Positions 1-11,900 of a DNA stretch of 64,000 nucleotides are shown here, in pieces. Source of the stretch: Isoetes taiwanensis (lineage: Eukaryota; Streptophyta; Lycopodiopsida; Isoetales; Isoetaceae). The notes beneath the pieces are model-generated. The model was not told the DNA's origin and did no database searches. It worked only from the letters and a program-made list of their open reading frames with translations. The translations under genes and the position numbers were made by a program. The stretch covers positions 2,643,799-2,707,798 of the forward strand of contig JAJEKV010000040.1 in NCBI GenBank assembly GCA_021234155.1, given 5' to 3'. Within the stretch, counting starts at the first letter, position 1; each line of letters begins with the position of its first letter.

Positions 1-2940
1 AACTACATAGGTCTACAGGATTGTGACAAGAACAAGAATAATAGCAAAATCTGCCTTCCTCAATAGCCCATCCTAAATCTCTTGATATTCATGACTTAAT
101 TGATCTTATAGTTGGGCTACCGTGGATACCTTGCCTCCATAATGAGTACTGATTCTTAGCAGCAATGTTGAACTAGCTAGGCTTTGCAATCACCATAATA
201 CATTAGCTTTAAATTGGATTGAAAACAACAGGTGAACTTGATTAAGGAAGTAGAATTTGAACTGCCATTGTTGCTCTTTTATGTCACCAAGAGGAGCTTC
301 AAATGGGTTGAACTGCAGGTCATCCTCCTGAACCAACAAAGTGAACATCCAAAACACATGAAAAATGACTGAATTATCCGAAAGCTAGGACTATGTGTAC
401 AAAGTATATGAAGCTGGACTTTATATCCAACATATAAAGGTGCAGGAAACTCAGATTTAATGAATATGAATCTGGGAAACATCAATTAGACAAGAATATG
501 GTAATATTAAAATTAATTACAAGGCTTGGGGACTAAAACCCAATGGAGATGGACGAAAAAATTGAACACATCAGGATACATCTTATGCTACTAATATTGT
601 GCTCTAAGGTTTACAAGTAGTTAATCAAATTGCATAGCAGACCATCCCACAGCTGGCATATCACAATCGGAGTAGAATGCAGGCATATAGATGTCAATTT
701 GGCCCCCAAGGTCTAATAAAAGACTTGCTATCAAGGAATTGAAGGATATTAGAAAAATAAGCTCATAAGAAAATGATCAAATCATATTCAGTCCTGCAAC
801 ATTCTAGAAAGCCCTAGCCTTGAGATAAACTATATATAGCAAAATTGGAAACATAAAAATACAGGCAGTCACCTGTAACTTAAGGAAAGATTGCCTATAT
901 AGTTGCACCCGCAAAAGACTAGTCAGTTGGAAACACAATCTGCCTGACAACCAACTCCATAACGAACTCCAGCCAAATTTCTCATATAGTTGTACTCAAA
1001 GACCTATAGTTTCCAATAAATTTAGAGAAGAGTCAAGAATTACAAGAATAGCGATTAAATTGTGTGTTTAGAGGACAGTTTAACTAAGAGAATGAGCTTA
1101 TGGCAAGGCAAAGAACTGTGCGCCAACCTAATTGAGCTGAAGTAACCAACTGATAATGAACCACACAAAAGGCAACTAATAAACAAACAAACAAAAGGGA
1201 AATTTTGGGAATTGTAAGTTAATCAATTTGTCTAGACGTGATTTTGCCTAAAACTTGTTCATCTGCTACTAAAAATTGATGTTCGACTTTGATAAAGGTT
1301 TTGAATAAAACTTGTCCACCTGGTATCAAAACTGCTTTTTGAATCTGCTCTTGCATGTGCCTCAAGGTTAACAGAGTCCGTACACAACATCTAAGCATTA
1401 GAATGTAGGGATACAAGACAACAACTCAGAGGCAGAAAGGGCCATCTGAAAAAGATTGTATGCAGAACACACGAGCCTAGTAGTGTCTATGCAAAACACA
1501 AGAGATTCTTGTCAGGTTACAGGTCGACATAAGATAGTATCAAGACATCGACATAATGGAGTATCAACATGTTGTTTATCTAATGTGAGAATGCCCTAAA
1601 AGTTTTGAGGTCCTTGAATCATAAGATCCAAGATGCATAAGTCAACCTTGGACAGTGTAGTAATAAACATCGCTTTTACGATAACTGATCTGTAGGGACT
1701 ACATACTGCAGTAACTAAGGCATTTATGGCAAATATATTTTGAATTCTATAACATTTCAAAACTGTCTTCTAAATATGAGGATCCTGAATGGAAATCCAG
1801 ATAGAGTAGATCATCAACCATCCGCTGGAGAATACGTGGCCTTGTAACATTATGGGAGATAAAGAATAGAACGTGAAAGACTAACACCTTGACAAGGCCT
1901 ACAATAACCTGAGCTTGTGCACTCCAAAGCACCAAAGTACAGTCAGAAAATATATAAGTAGCTCAGCATGCTAATAGAGTTTCTAGATCCAAACACATCC
2001 AAGTAGCAGACCAAACTTGCATCGGCATAAACCTGTGCAGTTTTAGTAAAAGAGGCATGTCGTCATGACAGTTGAAAACAAACTCATGGGCTTCCAAACA
2101 TGGCTCCAAGAAGGAAGTGCTAGGGAAACCCATACGAGAAAGAATCGTGCGTCGCAAACCAAGGATTTGAAAAATCTGGCACAATAGCATTCTGACTTGG
2201 ATATAGAGGAAACCAATCATCATGAAACAAAGTTTTACATTGCACATTGCTATATTTAAAACAACCTACACACAATAACTTGAACATGAACATGAACATG
2301 AACACTTTGAAAATCCGGATGAATTAGAGAAAAAACAAGTAATACTACATATATCACAAATACCATAATCCGGGCTGGGTGGATAGTAGATCATAGCTAG
2401 ATTCAGACAGTAGATCATTAGGACTAAGATGCCTCTAAAGAAGCAAACTACTAGCTAGAAAGCCAAACCTAATAGAACTCAAGGAAAAGGTATAAGTCAA
2501 TAAGGCGATCATCCAAAACGTCAATCCCAGAGCTCAGAATAATGCTACGGAATCAGAATGACTCACCCAAGGCTGTAGCATCGCCAAAAAGGAAACTCAC
2601 AAGTGATAGCTCTTGTGGTTGATATGAGCTCTCTGCAAAATAAAATCAAAGCGAAAATGTGGAACTCGGCAAAAGTGTAAAGACCTAGCATGCGGCACTC
2701 GACGGAAGAGGCGATCAAACAACTCCAGTTCAGAAATTAACGATGCAGGAAAATGGTCCAACTAAGGGCAACAAAACATAGGCCATGAACCTTCAATCCC
2801 AACACATCTTTCACTGATGCAAAGCCGCACAATGAAAAGAAGAACGGACTAGGTAAGATGGACGACAAAATGAGAGCATCACAATCGACCAAAGGGGAGA
2901 GGCTACTAGACGGCTGATAAGGATGAACAATGACAAGATG
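1..2940. other. AT-rich intergenic DNA, no gene recognised
   Basis: I see no coding region I can support. The open frames here are short, have no recognisable motif and are not linked by convincing splice sites. A short hexamer tract (TGAACA, four copies) lies at 2,281-2,304. Untranslated exons or introns of a gene lying to the left cannot be excluded. Confidence 0.5.
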
Positions 2941-3985
2941 GATATATATATATATACTGTAGAGGACCTTTCAACTAGCCTCAAGAAGCGGGTTTATCTG
3001 CTTATCTTGAAACGTAGATAAATCTTACATATAGAGAAGTTATAGGAGATTGGAAATGTTTCGTACATGGTAGAAGATAACTCCACTCCTAAATACTTGT
3101 AGGTGGGAGCTATCTTGGCCAAGTTAACCTGCATGTCAATGATTCGGCAAAAGTTATCTAGAACATCCAAATAGTACTATATGTCCTTTGGAGTATAGGC
3201 TAAGATGTACATATCATTGGTGTATATGAGCTGTTGATTATATGGTGTACGAGCTGAGCTCTCACTCCCACATGTTCAGTAATCCAATCTTCCAACTGAT
3301 CAAATATAGATCAAAGAGCCTTGGGGAGAGTGGGCAGCCCTTGCGGACTCCAGTACTGCTAATGACGAGCTATGCTGACTGTGTTAGTCCGCCTAAACAT
3401 GCTTCATACAACATGTATATCCCATTTTGCAAATCTATAGGAGCCCCCAACTGACTCAATCCGTCCCACAACTTGTTCTGAAATACAATGTGAAAAGCTT
3501 TTGCACAATCAACAAAGCAGGAGTACAACTCTTGTCACCGATTCCTATTATCTACAACCAACATTCGCAGAATGAAAACATGATCAATAGTGGAGTGCAG
3601 GCCAAATCCTGCATGTGTGAGAGCCCACACTACCACTTCCTCCGCCCACATCATCAATTGTTGCTCAAGAATGTCATCCAACAGTTTTGCAAAGAGCAAA
3701 CTGACCATGATGGTGCGGTAATTGGCCAGGCGGTGCGGGTCGCTCGTCTTGTATATGGGAACAACCTTGCTAGTAGTCCATTGTGGAAGAAAGCCCTCTT
3801 GCAATGCCTTATTGACAATGCCATTTGGGTGGGCACCATAGGAGGCCTGATTCATTTGAGCAGCTCTGCCTGCATGCCATCCAAATCTGCGACCTTGCTA
3901 TTGGCGAGATGTTGTAAGTCCTTGGTGATATCTGTCTCTGTAATAGCTAGTGTTAAGCCTAGTTGCGGTGGTATTGCTGGGGGCT
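2941..3985 (-). mobile_element. LINE fragment, reverse-transcriptase part (family A copy 1)
   Basis: Read on the minus strand, this stretch encodes pieces of a non-LTR reverse transcriptase. An open frame at 3,535-3,855 contains the run ANYRTIMV followed by a long hydrophobic/acidic stretch typical of RT palm and fingers, and 3,060-3,250 encodes a later palm part with NFCR, MQVNLAK and YKYLGVE-like motifs. The frames are broken, so it is dead. The 3' end abuts an alternating TA tract (2,942-2,956), resembling the simple-repeat tails of other copies in this window. The upstream part (3,870-3,985) is clearly similar to the LINE piece at 51.3 kb, so both belong to one family. The long plus-strand open frame over this region is antisense to the RT and is not a gene. 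Confidence 0.75.
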
Positions 3986-4026
3986 CCCTTTCTGCAACAC
4001 AGTCGTGGGACCCCTACAACTGTGTT

Positions 4027-4130
4027 TCCCTACAAAATGGAAATTGTGGGGCTATCAACTGCCGAACTTCTCAGCCAGGGAGCTCCAAGCTCCCTTCCCC
4101 TACAAAATGGAAATTGGGGGCCTACCAACT
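4027..4130. repeat. 69-bp tandem duplication
   Basis: The stretch CCTACAAAATGGAAATTG occurs at about 4,029 and again about 69 bp later, followed by similar sequence. It lies between the LINE fragment and the Mutator-like element. Confidence 0.6.
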
Positions 4131-4386
4131 GCTGCCTGCTCAAATTTACCTGCTCTTCACCGATACCTTCTCTTCACCGGATCAACTGAATTGACTGCCT
4201 CGATTTCCATTCCGAATTAGTGGGCGATGCCATGTGTCATCACTAGAATGATCTTTTGGGTCTAACAGCGACCCAGTTTACATTTTGATATCTTCTAGCA
4301 TAACGTAAAATCAAGAAAGGCATGACGTATTCAATTAAAAAAACTCACTCAAATTGTTTTCTTAACAAAGATATCATCCACGCTCA

Positions 4387-4395
4387 CTTCCCCAC
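4387..4395. repeat. 9-bp target-site duplication, left copy
   Basis: CTTCCCCAC directly precedes the left terminal inverted repeat. The same nine bases directly follow the right repeat at 13,904-13,912. A 9-bp duplication is the usual signature of Mutator-like insertion. Confidence 0.92.
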
Positions 4396-5078
4396 GGGTG
4401 AAAATATCCTTACCCTGGTTTTGGTGATTCCATCGCGGTTATTCCCTACCGCGGAATCACAAACCCCCGGGATCCGCGTGCGGAGGCCCGTTTTTTAAGA
4501 CCGACAAAGATGCGGCAATAAAATCAATACCGTCCCGGGAATCAACAACGGTAGAATACCGCCGGATGGAATCACAACGTATTTATACCTCGCGAAGGAA
4601 TCACGACGACGGAATACCGTCGGACGGAATCACCACGGAATTATTCCACGCGATGGAATCACGGCGTTGTTATACCGCCGGATGGAATCACCACGTGAGG
4701 ATTCCACCCGAAGGAATCACCCCCAGGGAATACCGTCGGACGGAATCACCACGGAATTATTCCACGCGATGGTATCACGACGTCGTAATACCGCCGGATG
4801 GAATCACCCGCCAGGGATCCCACGGCACGGAATCACCACCTTGCAATTCCCCCGGACGGAATCACCATATTCTGATTCCGTTCGATGGAATCACCCAACA
4901 TGCGAATACCGTCCGGCGGAATCACCAAAGTCAGATTCCACCAGACGGAATCACTTCACCCTGACCATTCCTCCCGGCGGAATCACCACAATACGATTCC
5001 TTCGGACGGAATCACCAAGCAAAATCTGATTCCGTCCGGTGGAATCACGTCGCCGTGAATCCACCGGATGGAATCACC
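4396..5078 (+). repeat. Left terminal inverted repeat of the MULE, built of palindromic satellite units
   Basis: After a unique outer end of about 60 bp the repeat becomes a series of units of roughly 28-32 bp. Each unit ends in the box GGAATCAC and contains a partly palindromic core of the type GATTCC-n-CCGG-n-GGAATC. I count about 18-19 boxes between 4,450 and 5,078. Open frames running through it (for example 4,566-4,964) are a by-product of the unit structure and are not genes. The sequence matches the right end in inverted orientation. Confidence 0.9.
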
Positions 5079-5401
5079 CAGGTGGAATTCTCCAAACGAA
5101 TGCATGTTCGACACGTCGCAACATCAAGACCGCATTCATGGACCAGATCGACGGCCGTGGTGTCGTCGTGAGTCCAACTCGCCGGAATTTAAAAAACGTG
5201 CATCCCCCGCACCCTTTTGTGTACCATGCGATGGAATCACCTCCTCTATTCATCGAGGATTCACACGGCATTCCTCTCGCTCTAGGGCGGCACGGGAGCT
5301 CGGGATGGATTTGGACGAGAGGATCGAGGAGGTTAGTGCCTGAAACAAGCGATTTGCATGTCCTTGCGGGGGGCAAGCTCTGATAGCATTTTTATTGACA
5401 G

Positions 5402-7667
5402 CTGCAATCAGGCATTTGGCAAACAGACCCTGCAGAAGGGCATTTTGATCACAGTCGACTGCCCTGGGTTATGTTAGAGCACCAGAGTCCTGAACCAGAA
5501 GGAGGAGGTACTCAACCGGTTTGGGTGTGCCACATTCCCACCTCACGGGTTGGGGATTTCATAGCCGGGGAGCAAAAAAGTGGGGAAGCACCATGCAGTT
5601 TCTACATAAGAAGCTCTCAAAGAAATAAAGAGCTATCCAAAACAGGGCAAAGGTTCATATTTGACTTTGAAGAGGTGTGAATTTCCTTTCCCTAGCTTGT
5701 GATAATTTATTTGGATTTTAAAGCTTGTCGATTCATTCCCCTGTGCAACAAAGGTACTGGGTGTGTCTTTGGGCGGAAGACCCCTCGAGAACACTCATGT
5801 TGTTGAGGATCGGCGTCCCCTCGAGGCCAAAAGAAGGAAGAGGATTGAGAGAGGGAGAGTGTTAGAAGGGGTTGCCAATGTCATTTTACTTTGAAACAGC
5901 TCTATCTTCTTCCCAATTGCACTCAAATTACCTATCACAAATGGGATCATGTGAACAAGCAAGGTGCAATCTGCCATGGTAAAGCACAACCTATTGAGAA
6001 AGGGTTGAGGTATAGGCTAGCACCGTGGCTCTCACTGAAAAAGAAAGAATGGATCAAACGAAGCTAGTGCACTATATAACACCTAGAATGGTGATGAACA
6101 TCCACCAGGAGAGGGTGAACTTGAAGAAAGAACTGGTTGGTTTGGAGGGGTTGTGTAGGGACGACATGTTGAAGATGCATGATGTCTACAATATTGATAA
6201 ATTGGTGGCTCGAAATGTATGGAAGTTGCATGAAGACCAAGCAACAAGCATCAACATGTGGGTCCAACAACACCAAGATTGTGTCTTCCACTACGAACAA
6301 GGTGACATCTTTCAACTTGGGGTCATGACTCCCATTCAAAGGGATGCCATGGTGAGATTCGGAAAGGATAGAGCTATATGCCTTGACTCCACCTACAAGA
6401 CAAACGAGAAGAGGTTTGGTTGCTCTTTTTTAGGTTTCTTGGAAATTAGGTTTGCTAAAGCGTGTTTCTATTTACATAGGTATTACCTCTTCACTCTCAT
6501 TGGATTCGATGACCACTTCAATGGGCTGCCACTGGCTTGGATAATCACGAATACCCAAAAGAAAGAGACAATAGCTAGATGGTTGGAAGCTATGAAAGTG
6601 TGGATTGAACATCACGACGACACTTGGAAGCCCTCATGTTTTATCACCGATTCTTGTGACGCCGAAGTACAGGCGATAAAGAAGGTAACATTGTTTGCTA
6701 GTTTTTCCTCATTTTCATTCTAGCTTATTTGGTTCCATACTAACCCATGTGTCAACTTTCCACCTCCACCATAGGTTTTCCCTACCGCATGCGTGTCAAC
6801 CTTTGCATCCGCACGTGAGAGGAGAGATTGGTTGAAGTGGTTGACAAAGAACGTGAAGAATAAAGATTTGAGGAACCAAATGTTCAAGGAGTTGGGGCGA
6901 GATCATGTATGGAACAAAGTGTCCCCCGTGTAACAATGAGTATGGGGATGATTACATACGTGTTCGTTAGAGAAGAGGCTTGAGGAAGTTGGAAGCATTA
7001 AAGAGAAAGTACCCACAATATCCAAAGTTGGCGGCCTACATGAGTCAAGAGTGGACTCGCAACATTTGTGATTGGGTCCCCGCCACAAGAATGTTTCCCC
7101 ATTCCAATCAAGAAACCAATGCTGCAATAGAGGCTTCAGACAAGGCACTAAAATTGCGCCTCGGGATTTCCAAGTCCCGCTTAAAGGGCGAAGGATAGAT
7201 TGGCTACTTCACATGCTTGTCCATGATGTGGAGACCCACATGGCATACTCTAGGTAATTCTTGGAAGTGACTAAAATTTGCTTCATGTATGCACTAACCC
7301 TCCATATTGTATCATTTGCTTGCCGTGTGTGGGGTTGAAGGAAGCCGGTTTTGTGATAAACACATCACAAGAGCAAATTATAGAGTCGGCTATTCGCTGG
7401 GCTAGGAAAATTCCCCGATGATGCAGATTCACATTCGTGGACCTCGATGGAGGAGAGGCCTATGTCCAAACTCGATTTGAACCGCCAACCCTACTTTGTC
7501 AATGGGGCAAATAAGAATTGGGCTGAGTTGTGATTGCCCATGGGCGCCAAGGGGAACATTTGCAAACACCAAGTGAAGGTTATCCAAATGATGGATAGGT
7601 ACAGGGATCAAGATCTCCTTCAAGTTCTAGGGTCCCAACATGGAAATGCATCTGGTGGCATGGAGCT
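5402..7667 (+). pseudogene. MULE transposase gene (FAR1-like, SWIM-type C-terminus), frameshifted
   Basis: Several exons are visible. One runs 5,402-5,674 (acceptor TTGACAG, donor GAG|GTGTGA) and one starts at 5,754. The latter encodes a Cys/His zinc-finger-like segment beginning GCQCHFTLKQ, which needs a one-base frameshift near 5,868. A second frameshift near 6,050 separates SLKKKEWIKRS from the following LVHYITPRM. The catalytic core is open at 6,025-6,723: the first Asp is in CLDSTYKTN (about 6,380) and the second in FITDSCDAEV (about 6,650). A later exon at 6,775 starts VFPTACV. Then come FPHSNQETNAAIE (about 7,095) and DWLLHMLVHDVE, typical of plant MULE proteins. The SWIM zinc site is split: Cys codons at 7,529 and 7,535 lie in a different frame from Cys and His at 7,561 and 7,567. 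In intact relatives this protein binds the TIRs and cuts DNA in the nucleus. This copy looks inactive. I did not assign the third catalytic acidic residue. Confidence 0.85.
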
Positions 7668-8144
7668 CTCTTAGCCCATGTAGATCCGGGTAACACCCAT
7701 GCCAATATCCTTGAAGGGGCCGAGGTGGACATAACTAGTCTACAAGATGATATTAAACCAACCCCAAGAGTTGGTTTGACAAAGGGAAGATGCTAGGGCA
7801 TCTTTGGAGTCTTGTGTTGCTAGGGTTATGGAGCGGGCCTCAAAGGATCCCACCCTCCTCATAGCCACCGAAGTGATGATGAGACGCCTTTGACACAAGA
7901 CTCAAAGGATGAATGAGGAGGAGGCCAATGACACAACCATAACATCTCCGCCAGCTTTGAGGGAAGAGGAGGCCTATGGCACGAGTCTTGCTAGGGTGAA
8001 ACCACTCTTTGGAAATAGGGAAGAAGGAAGCAAAGAAAAGGAAAGTTAGTTGGAAGGAATATGAAATGGAAAACCTTGTCTAGATGTATTAATACTCTAT
8101 GTATAACCCCGACTACTCCATGAAATAGTACTTCATGTATAAAT

Positions 8145-8214
8145 ACTCCATACACTTCAATCCCATGTGCCAAGTCACCATACACTCCAATCCCATGTGC
8201 CAAGTCACCATACA
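8145..8214. repeat. Two-copy 32-bp repeat at the edge of the minisatellite
   Basis: The string CAATCCCATGTGCCAAGTC, followed by ACCATACAC, occurs twice about 32 bp apart directly before the 15-bp minisatellite inside the MULE. Confidence 0.7.
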
Positions 8215-8915
8215 CATGGAGTATTTATACATGGTGTATTTATACATCTAGTGCCAAGTCACCATACATGGATTACTTATACATGGAGTATTTATACATG
8301 GAGTATTTATATATCTAGTATTTATACATGGAGTATTTATACATGGTGTATTTATACATGGAGTATTTATACATCTAGTATTTAAACATGGAGTATTTAT
8401 ACATCTAGTATTTATACATGGAGTATTTATACATCTGGTATTTATACATGGAGTATTTATACATGTAGTATTTATACATCTAGTATTTATACATGGAGTA
8501 TTTATACATGGTGTATTTGTACATCTAGTATTTATACATGGAGTATTTATACATGGTGTATTTCTACATGGAGTATTTATACATCTAGTATTTAAACATG
8601 GAGTATTTATACATCTAGTATTTATACATGGAGTATTTATACATCTGGTATTTATACATGGAGTATTTATACATGGAGTATTTATACATGAAGTATTTAT
8701 ACATGTATTTATACATCTAGTATTTATACATGTAGTATTTATACATGGTGTATTTTTACATCTAGTATTTATACATGGAGTATTTACACGTGGAGTATTT
8801 ATACATGGAGTATTTGTACATGTTGTATTTATACATGGAGTATTTATACATGGTGTATTTATACATGGAGTATTTATACATGGTGTGTATTTATACATGG
8901 AGTATTTACACATGG
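8215..8915. repeat. 15-bp minisatellite (TACATGGAGTATTTA), about 46 units
   Basis: A nearly uninterrupted array of 15-bp units alternates mainly between ATACATGGAGTATTT and ATACATCTAGTATTT variants. Because 15 is a multiple of three, both strands stay open. The minus strand carries a 226-codon frame of pentapeptides such as INTPC and INTRC. There is no reason to think it is translated. The array lies inside the MULE downstream of the transposase. Confidence 0.95.
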
Positions 8916-8999
8916 AATCACCATACACGGCCTTGGCACGTATGTATCAGAAAAAAAAACAGTTTGTATGCATGGAGAGGTTGTATGTGGTTGCAATTT

Positions 9000-11900
9000 G
9001 AAGCTAACTGAACAGATTGAACATCAAGCAACTTAGATTTATATTATCAAAAGAAGCCCTTAGGCAAGGTAGCTACCGGGAACTCAAAAGTCAAGAGGAT
9101 TCAGGACTTCCTCCACATTCATAGATCTTAGGTGTTAAAAAAAAGGGACGCCCTCCTTCATGAATCATCGCCCCTATGCACCGTAATCGGCCGGGCTCGT
9201 TTTGTCTGCATGGTTCAAGCAAAGGAGTTAGTTCCAACAGTTTGTAAAGAACATCAAACGAATAGCGACCATTGAAGTCGGACCTACCGGTAGACCGGTT
9301 AACCTTCCTTTAACTTGGGTCTCGCAGCAGTAACCGGGAACACAAAATCATCGTCATCCGCTCGCCCTGCACTCCTCCCGCCGCTTAGAACCACCGGAAT
9401 CCTTGCAGGCACACTCCTTCACTCGCACGGAACCACCGGAATCTTTGCGTACCACCTCCTTCGGCCGCTTTGAACCACCGAGAACTTTGCGGCCACACTT
9501 TGCATGATGGCGCCGCCGGCACTTCGGTTCGCGTGAATGTAGGTAAACGGATTCTTTGCCCACTCCCCATCAAGCCGCGTCGTGCGGGGATGTGTGAAAC
9601 GTTGGAGACCTTCACAGAATCCTTATGCACTCACAACCGCGCCCGAAGGTATGGCGGCGTAAATTGGCGGGGACCTCTACCGGTGCACGACCGACTCGAT
9701 TGCTGCACGGAACTCTCAAGCACCGCAATCCTTGAGCGCCTCAAAACCGAGGTCCCACGAGGACTGGCCGACACGGGCTAGTGGGGCGGGCCATGCACGA
9801 ACTTCGGCTACAAATCGTGAAGAACATCCATCGTTTGGTTTTCTGGCGTAACATGATTCTTACCGATTTATAGAGCCGCGGAGGTTGCCGGACCCGATGA
9901 TGATATCTTTGGAAGAAGCGGCGATGGTCGGGAAGCAAAGCGAAGACGGGGAAGATCGAAGCGCCCCTCAGAAACGTGACCAAGGAATTATGATTCAATC
10001 TCTAAGAGGATGGGTCCTGGTCCGCAAGCTTAAGTATGATTCCGGTCGGTGGAATCACCCCCTATGGGCCTAGATTTCGCCCCTAAATTGTCCGTCGGTG
10101 TAGCCCACGACGTGGCCGCTTTCATTCCCATTGCGCACGCCGTTAAACGTCCCGAAAGTGGCGGTCCTTTGACGCGACAAGCAATTAATGCCTACGGCGA
10201 TGCAATGATGGGGCGGGCATTCCATTGGATGGAATCACCGACTTGTGATTCCACCGGATAGAATCACCACGAGAATCACCCACCTGGATGGAATCACCTA
10301 CCCACACTCACCTAACCATTGCCGGACAAATAGTTCTCTATTTTTGAATGGGCTCAAGATATTCAATATTCACGTTCAAAAATTTCAAACAGATTCGGCT
10401 AAATTACTTTCAAATTCAAATTCAAATGAGTTCAAAGTCCGAAACATTGGGAAGTCGATTAAACCCAAAGAATGCCGGTATTTTGCTTGTTATATTCACG
10501 GTTTCTCACATACATAAAAAATTCAAGGCCCATGCACCCTTAAACGGGTCATGGGGCCACCGCTTTCACTCCAATCTCCCTCGTGCAAGTGGAAGGTGGT
10601 TCTTCTTTCTTCGCACCACGCCTCCCGCCTTTTGTAACATCACCGCAAATGAGGGACTGGCCTGGTCGATCTCAAAGACGCCCAAACCATTTGGAAGCAT
10701 CGACAACCCGCGAATCGGGAAAATTAGCACGGTTCGAATAGACTAGATAAAATTGGACACATATAAATACCCACGATTGCTCTTTGGTGTTGCGGATATC
10801 CGCAAGAACCACTTGACTAAAAACAGATGGTGTAAATTCCGCTAATCCCGGTGTTTTCTGCCGAGGGACCTTGAGAGACGCTTCGGCGAGCATTGTGCTG
10901 TCGGACGACTCAAAACTCCACCTCTTCATAACGTTAAACAAACTGGGGCCAAACGAATGAGAGAAACCCAAAAATTGACCTCGAAGGGGCATAATTTTAA
11001 CTTACAATGTGGCTAAACAAAGGTAAAGCTCGAAAGTGCATGCCGGAGCATTGAATCCAAATGGAGCAACACCGACCGCGAGTCCGAGCCAATGGCATGC
11101 ATCGTCTCGAAACCAATATGAACAAGCTCCGGTGATTGCCGCAAAGAATTGCAAAACCGAATTAAGGTTCAATTGGCCATGAATGGATTTAAAACGGATT
11201 CTTTACCGCCATGATCGGGAAGTAATAGAACCCGACATTCTCGCATCCGCCAATTCCGCCGATGAACGGTTTGATTGGGATTAATTTAGCAAACGGATCA
11301 TATGAACCGGATTGACCTTCCAAACCGTTTCGAAAAAGCCCAAAGGCCGCAGGATGCGAAAACATCTTTGTGATCTTCTGTTTTGGGGAATGGAATGTAT
11401 CAAGGCCCCGCAGAGACCACATAGTCGTGAATCAAAGCCTTGTGATGCTCGGGTAGTGCTTATAAGACCGACTTTTAAGAGATAGGCACCAACACATTCT
11501 TCATTGATTGCAATCCACATCATCACCGGGACCGGGAAGGCGCCATGAAATCTTGGGCGAAGTTGCCATAAACACGAAATTCTAGCTGGCCGATGATTTC
11601 TTGCCCACTCGAATGGTCAGTCTTTGCTTAGTGTCGATGGGTATTTAAATGTAAAGTTACGTGTCCACCTCAGGAAGAAGACCCGATTGATAAGAGAACA
11701 CCGAATTAAAAAGCCGGCTTCCGGCCTATATGCATCATGGGGATCTCAATTAAAGTGCCCTCCTCTTCCGATGGAGCTCTGGGATCGGGGAGTCCTGCTG
11801 AATGAATTGCCTCACGCAAACCCTCAATGTAGCTGGAGGTTTCAAACACTATATGGTTAGGGGCAAGATACTCCTCTGTTTTTTTTGCTGCCCTCTTCTT

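Noticed and set aside
3427-4194. 255-codon plus-strand open frame
   Set aside because: Most of it is antisense to the LINE reverse transcriptase and the rest crosses a tandem repeat.
4450-5078. CRISPR-like spacing of about 30-bp repeats
   Set aside because: Units are variable palindromic satellite copies without constant repeat and unique spacer; they form one arm of an inverted repeat in a plant genome.
4566-5383. Several plus-strand open frames with SPRNYS- and GWNH-type repeats
   Set aside because: They are translations of the TIR satellite and its inner edge.
8248-8928. 226-codon Cys-rich protein on the minus strand
   Set aside because: It is a translation of the 15-bp minisatellite and opens with GTG.
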